The notes beneath the pieces were generated by a model. The model was not told where the DNA came from. It saw nothing but the letters and a program-made list of their open reading frames with translations, and did no database searches. DNA of 8,901 nucleotides from Candidatus Avimicrobium faecavium (GTDB taxonomy: Bacteria; Bacillota; Clostridia; Oscillospirales; Ruminococcaceae): positions 1 to 8,901 of the forward strand of contig CAJFQR010000061.1 of NCBI GenBank assembly GCA_904419105.1, in the 5' to 3' direction. A program made the position numbers and the translations under genes. Shown here in pieces: positions 6,111 to 8,901 of this stretch. Position 1 is the first letter of the stretch, and each line of letters opens with the position of its first letter.

Positions 6111-6290
6111 CCTGTTTTGATGAAAAAACTTACGCAGGCAAAGGCGCTTTTAGTACAGTTGCCTTGTGGATGCCGCATTGGAACCCGGTGTTCCTTCACC
6201 TTTGGGAAAGATGCATGAGAGCAGCGCTTACTCAAGCGGGGAAAATAGGGTAATCTTTCCAAGGGGACGAATAAGATAGAAAGTTTGTTT
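6111..6290. other. Gene-free region with several possible RNA stems, upstream of ruvC
   Basis: No convincing reading frame is present. Complementary segments are dense: AGGCAA/TTGCCT (6136-6141 with 6159-6164), GGAAC/GTTCC (6180-6184 with 6190-6194), GGAAAGAT/ATCTTTCC (6205-6212 with 6253-6260), and inside the latter CGCTT/AAGCG around ACTC (6225-6229 with 6234-6238). A loose outer pairing of an AAAAAACTT segment (about 6123-6131) with 6281-6290 could close a rod of about 170 bases. I see no clear promoter or terminator of its own and could not match it to a riboswitch, 6S or SRP RNA. It may be a non-coding RNA or chance structure. Confidence 0.35.
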
Positions 6291-6291
6291 G

Positions 6292-6320
6292 TTGTTCTTT
6301 TGGGACATTTATGATATACT
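6292..6320 (+). promoter_or_regulatory. Promoter of the ruvCAB operon
   Basis: TATACT (6315-6320) is preceded by TGA, making an extended -10 (TGn). A weak -35, TTGTTC (6292-6297), lies 17 bp upstream. The predicted start near 6327 gives a leader of about 40 bases before ruvC. I see no obvious LexA-type operator (GAAC-N4-GTTC) across it, so SOS control is not apparent. Confidence 0.72.
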
Positions 6321-6367
6321 ATTAAAGATATTTTGGCGTCCGACCGTGGAAAAAGGAGGGTGAGGCA

Positions 6368-6949
6368 ATGGTGATCCTTGGGATCGATCCGGGGTATGCC
6401 ATCGTGGGGTACGGCGTAGTGCGGTATGACGGCCGCGGTTTTGTCCCGCTGGAATACGGCGCGGTGACCACCGAGGCGGGCCTCGCTCCGGAGGTGCGCC
6501 TGGAACTGGTATACGCTGGAATTCTGGAGCTTCTGGACCGCTTCCACCCGGATGCGGTGGCCATCGAGGAACTCTTCTTCACCAACAACCAGAAGACCGG
6601 TATCCTGGTGGCCGAGGCCCGCGGGGTGATCCTGCTGGCGGTACATCAGCGCCGGGTGCCTATCTACGGCTATACGCCGCTGCAGGTCAAGCAGGCGGTG
6701 GTGGGCTACGGCAAGGCGGTTAAGCAGCAGGTGATGGAGATGACCCGGATCCTGCTCAAGCTGGACAAAGTTCCGAAGCCGGACGACGCCGCCGATGCAC
6801 TGGCCATCGCCATCTGCCACGGACATGTGGCCGGATCGGGCCTGGGGCAGGGACGTCTGGCCCGGGCTATCGCAGCCAGTGAGGCCAGAGATGCCAGACG
6901 GCGGCAGCAGATCGCCGCCCAGGCGCTCAAACAGAGAGGGGAGAAGTGA
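6368..6949 (+). CDS. ruvC: Holliday junction endodeoxyribonuclease RuvC
   Basis: RuvC is the dimeric metal-dependent nuclease that cuts Holliday junctions symmetrically after RuvAB branch migration. The 193-residue protein has the RNase H-like fold markers: GIDPG with Asp7, AIEELFF with Glu67, and PDDAADALAIA with Asp140 and Asp143. These align with the E. coli tetrad Asp7, Glu66, Asp138 and Asp141, so it should be active. The segment NNQKTGILVAEARGV (about 73-87) and YTPLQVKQAVVGYGKAVKQQ (about 102-121) match the family. The C-terminal tail (about 155-193) is rich in Arg, Ala and Gln and is longer than the E. coli protein's end. The start is ATG 6368, 8 bases after AAGGAGG (6353-6359). It is the first gene of the ruv operon; its stop is two bases before ruvA. 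Confidence 0.97.
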   Translation: MVILGIDPGYAIVGYGVVRYDGRGFVPLEYGAVTTEAGLAPEVRLELVYAGILELLDRFHPDAVAIEELFFTNNQKTGILVAEARGVILLAVHQRRVPIYGYTPLQVKQAVVGYGKAVKQQVMEMTRILLKLDKVPKPDDAADALAIAICHGHVAGSGLGQGRLARAIAASEARDARRRQQIAAQALKQRGEK

Positions 6950-6951
6950 CA

Positions 6952-7560
6952 ATGTATTATTCGCTGCGGGGCACGCTCACCGCCTCCGACGGCCGCATGG
7001 CTGTGGTGGAGTGCGGCGGTGTGGGATACCTGTGCACTATTTCACTGCAGACCCATGGTTCCCTGCCCCCTCTCGGGGAACAGGTGATGTTGTACACCTA
7101 TTTGTCGGTGCGGGAGGATGCAATGGAGCTCTATGGCTTTGCCACACTGGCGGAGCGGGAGTGTTTTAAGATGCTCACCCAGGTCAGCGGGGTAGGGGCC
7201 AAGGTGGCGGTGGCCATTCTGTCCACTCTCACCGCCGATCAGGTGGCCTTCTCCATTCTGGCCGGAGATTCCAAAAGCCTCACCGCTGCACCGGGGGTGG
7301 GGCCCAAGCTGGCCCAGCGTATCGTGCTGGAGCTCAAAGACAAGTTTGCAAAGGGACAGGCGGAGTTCTCAGCCGGGAGCCTTTCGGCCTCTATCCCGGC
7401 GACGGTGGGCACCGGCAACCGGGGCGAGGCCATCGCCGCTCTGGCGGCGCTGGGTTATTCTCAGGCGGAGGCCGCTGCGGCGTTGGCCGACTGTGCCGAG
7501 GACCTGTCGGTGGAGGATCTGATCCGGACGGGCCTGAAGAAGCTCGCCGCCAGACTGTGA
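6952..7560 (+). CDS. ruvA: Holliday junction branch migration protein RuvA
   Basis: RuvA forms tetramers that hold the Holliday junction in a square-planar shape and load RuvB. The 202-residue protein has the N-terminal OB-fold domain (about 1-62), including the acidic pin Glu55-Asp56 in SVREDAMELYGF, at the same numbers as in E. coli. Two helix-hairpin-helix motifs follow, VSGVGAKVA (78-86) and APGVGPKLA (113-121). After a flexible linker (about 135-155) comes the C-terminal domain III (about 156-202) that contacts RuvB. I chose ATG 6952, 8 bases after AGGGGAG (6937-6943). The in-frame GTG at 6946 lies only 2 bases from that site, overlaps the ruvC stop and would add residues before the conserved MYYSLRG start. 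Its two-base gap from ruvC implies translational coupling. Confidence 0.97.
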   Translation: MYYSLRGTLTASDGRMAVVECGGVGYLCTISLQTHGSLPPLGEQVMLYTYLSVREDAMELYGFATLAERECFKMLTQVSGVGAKVAVAILSTLTADQVAFSILAGDSKSLTAAPGVGPKLAQRIVLELKDKFAKGQAEFSAGSLSASIPATVGTGNRGEAIAALAALGYSQAEAAAALADCAEDLSVEDLIRTGLKKLAARL

Positions 7561-7585
7561 CGGCATCGAAAGGGGGAGACAGGGC

Positions 7586-8683
7586 ATGGACAATTTCGAC
7601 TTTGATCTGGAAAACCGCATCGTGACGCCGGAGTACACCGGTGCCGACGCCGAGACCGAGTTCTCCCTGCGGCCCAAGACGCTGGAGGAGTACATCGGCC
7701 AGGATAAGGCCAAGGAGAACCTGCGGGTGTACATCGAGGCGGCACGGATGCGCGGGGAAAACCTGGACCATGTGCTGCTGTACGGTCCGCCCGGCCTTGG
7801 CAAGACGACGCTTTCCACCATCATTGCAAACGAGATGAATGTGAACATCCGGGTCACCTCCGGCCCGGCCATCGAAAAGCAGGGGGATCTGGCGGCGCTG
7901 CTCACCAATTTGAACGAGAACGATATCCTCTTCATTGATGAGATCCACCGTCTCAACCGCAGCGTTGAGGAGATCCTCTATCCGGCGATGGAGGACTTTG
8001 CGCTGGACATCATCATCGGCAAGGGGCCCTCTGCCCGGTCGATCCGCATCGATCTGCCCAAATTCACACTGATCGGCGCCACTACTAGGGCGGGCCAGCT
8101 CTCAGCGCCGCTGCGGGATCGCTTCGGCGTGATCCTGCGGTTGGAACTCTATACAGTGGAACAGCTCACCGAGATCGTTGCCCGCAGCGCCGGGATCCTC
8201 GGTATCGAGTGCGAATGGAAGGGTGCCGTGGAGGTGGCCAAGCGCAGCCGGGGCACGCCGCGTATCGCCAACCGGCTGCTCAAGCGAGTGCGGGACTTCG
8301 CTCAGGTACTGGGAGATGGGGTCATCACCCGGGAGATCGCCGATGTGGCCCTCGGCCGCCAGGAGATCGATGAGCTTGGGCTGGATGCCATCGACCGGCG
8401 GATGCTGACGATGATCATCCGCAACTACGGCGGCGGCCCGGTGGGCCTGGAGACGCTGGCAGCGGCCATCGGCGAGGAGTCGGTGACGCTGGAAGATGTC
8501 TACGAGCCGTATTTGATGCAGATCGGATTTTTGTCCCGGACGCCCAGAGGCCGCTGTGCAACGCCGCTGGCCTATGAGCATCTGGGAATCACACCGCAGG
8601 GGCGGCCGCAGCCGGCCCCGGAGGCGGAACAGCTCAGTTTTCTGGACGGGGAGGACCCTGCGCCAGCAGGAAAGGGACGATGA
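7586..8683 (+). CDS. ruvB: Holliday junction branch migration ATPase RuvB
   Basis: RuvB is the AAA+ hexameric motor that pumps DNA through the RuvA-bound junction. The 365-residue protein shows Walker A GPPGLGKT (67-74), Walker B ILFIDE (114-119), the sensor 1 region GATTR (164-168) and the LRDRFG arginine finger Arg177. Sensor 2 is RGTPRIANRLLKR (222-234). A C-terminal winged helix carries GLETLA (287-292) and RTPRGR (318-323). The start is ATG 7586, 8 bases after AAAGGGGGAG (ending 7577). The core ends near residue 335, and a tail of about 30 residues rich in Pro, Gln and Glu follows, including QLSFLDG (349-355), which somewhat resembles a sliding-clamp binding peptide. It lies 25 bases after ruvA and 3 bases before glmM. 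Confidence 0.97.
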   Translation: MDNFDFDLENRIVTPEYTGADAETEFSLRPKTLEEYIGQDKAKENLRVYIEAARMRGENLDHVLLYGPPGLGKTTLSTIIANEMNVNIRVTSGPAIEKQGDLAALLTNLNENDILFIDEIHRLNRSVEEILYPAMEDFALDIIIGKGPSARSIRIDLPKFTLIGATTRAGQLSAPLRDRFGVILRLELYTVEQLTEIVARSAGILGIECEWKGAVEVAKRSRGTPRIANRLLKRVRDFAQVLGDGVITREIADVALGRQEIDELGLDAIDRRMLTMIIRNYGGGPVGLETLAAAIGEESVTLEDVYEPYLMQIGFLSRTPRGRCATPLAYEHLGITPQGRPQPAPEAEQLSFLDGEDPAPAGKGR

Positions 8684-8686
8684 CAG

Positions 8687-8901
8687 ATGGGTAGACTCTT
8701 TGGAACGGACGGCATCCGCGGTGTAGCGGGTGTGGATATGACGCCGGAGCTGGCGATGGAGCTGGGCCAGGCCGCCGCCACGGTGGTCCGGGAACAGGGG
8801 GTGGAGCGCCCGCACTTCCTCATCGGGCGGGATACCCGCATCTCCGGCAGTATGCTGGAGAGCGCCCTCGCAGCCGGACTGTGCTCGGTGGGCGCCGATG
8901 T
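8687..8901 (+). CDS. glmM: Phosphoglucosamine mutase GlmM, N-terminal fragment (cut by the window edge)
   Basis: GlmM converts glucosamine-6-phosphate to glucosamine-1-phosphate, the step leading to UDP-GlcNAc for peptidoglycan. Seventy-one codons are visible. They begin with MGRLFGTDGIRGVAG, the characteristic N-terminus of bacterial phosphoglucosamine mutases, and include IGRDTRISGSMLESAL (about 46-61). The catalytic phosphoserine and metal-binding motifs lie beyond the window. The ATG at 8687 follows the ruvB stop by 3 bases, and a GGAAAGGG site (8669-8676) lies inside the end of ruvB, so the gene is probably in the ruv transcript. Assignment to GlmM rather than another phosphohexomutase rests on the GTDGIRG start. 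Confidence 0.93.
   Translation, partial: MGRLFGTDGIRGVAGVDMTPELAMELGQAAATVVREQGVERPHFLIGRDTRISGSMLESALAAGLCSVGAD

Noticed and set aside
6111..6290. Riboswitch (cobalamin, c-di-GMP, SAM, T-box) or 6S/SRP RNA upstream of ruvC
   Set aside because: The conserved core sequences of these classes could not be found, and the downstream ruv genes are not typical targets. Kept only as an unassigned structured region.
6292..6367. LexA/SOS operator before ruvC
   Set aside because: No GAAC-N4-GTTC-type palindrome is visible around the promoter. The GGAAC/GTTCC hairpin at 6180-6194 has a 5-base spacer and lies about 130 bases upstream of the start site.
5687..6952. 421-codon open frame on the minus strand
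   Set aside because: It overlaps the small membrane protein gene, a terminator, the ruvC promoter and ruvC itself, with no recognisable protein motifs; chance opening in GC-rich sequence.
1..8901. CRISPR array, transposon, toxin-antitoxin or phage-defence module
   Set aside because: No spaced direct repeats, transposase, recombinase or defence-type domains were seen; base composition is even across the genes.

Overview
The window is GC-rich, with the codon use, strong Gly/Gly-Ala-rich Shine-Dalgarno sites and gene content of a Gram-positive anaerobe. A clostridial-type short flavodoxin, a DUF3793 protein, a DUF4358 lipoprotein and the gene order ruvC-ruvA-ruvB-glmM together suggest a gut-type member of the Clostridia, probably Oscillospirales. 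That placement is inferred from gene families and base composition, not from a marker comparison. All recognised genes lie on the + strand.

Region by region: (1) 1-2660 is the 3' part of a large alpha-2-macroglobulin-family gene whose start lies upstream; it closes with a strong intrinsic terminator (2672-2720). (2) 2721-3920 is a two-gene operon, DUF3793 plus flavodoxin, driven by a near-consensus promoter with an AT-rich upstream stretch. A 7+7 bp palindrome sits on the predicted transcription start and looks like an operator. (3) 3921-4243 has no convincing gene; it holds a pyrimidine-rich stretch, a 16-bp-stem terminator and the next promoter. (4) 4244-6079 encodes three envelope proteins: a membrane-anchored SGNH/GDSL hydrolase, a DUF4358 lipoprotein and a small four-helix membrane protein, followed by a terminator (6080-6110). 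(5) 6111-6290 has no gene but several possible RNA stems. (6) 6292-8901 is the ruvC-ruvA-ruvB operon, from an extended -10 promoter, running almost without gaps into the 5' end of glmM.

Functionally, RuvA and RuvB form the branch-migration motor and RuvC cuts the Holliday junction, while GlmM makes glucosamine-1-phosphate for the cell wall. The SGNH/DUF4358/membrane-protein set is probably a surface polymer modification or maintenance module. The DUF3793/flavodoxin pair is probably a low-iron or redox-responsive electron-transfer unit. The A2M relative lacks a recognisable thioester motif.

The least explained items are the operator-like palindrome and its unknown regulator, the cysteine-rich DUF3793 protein, the thioester-less A2M protein, the SGNH/DUF4358 pair, and the possible structured RNA upstream of ruvC. 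I saw no CRISPR array, tRNA, rRNA, insertion sequence or defence system.
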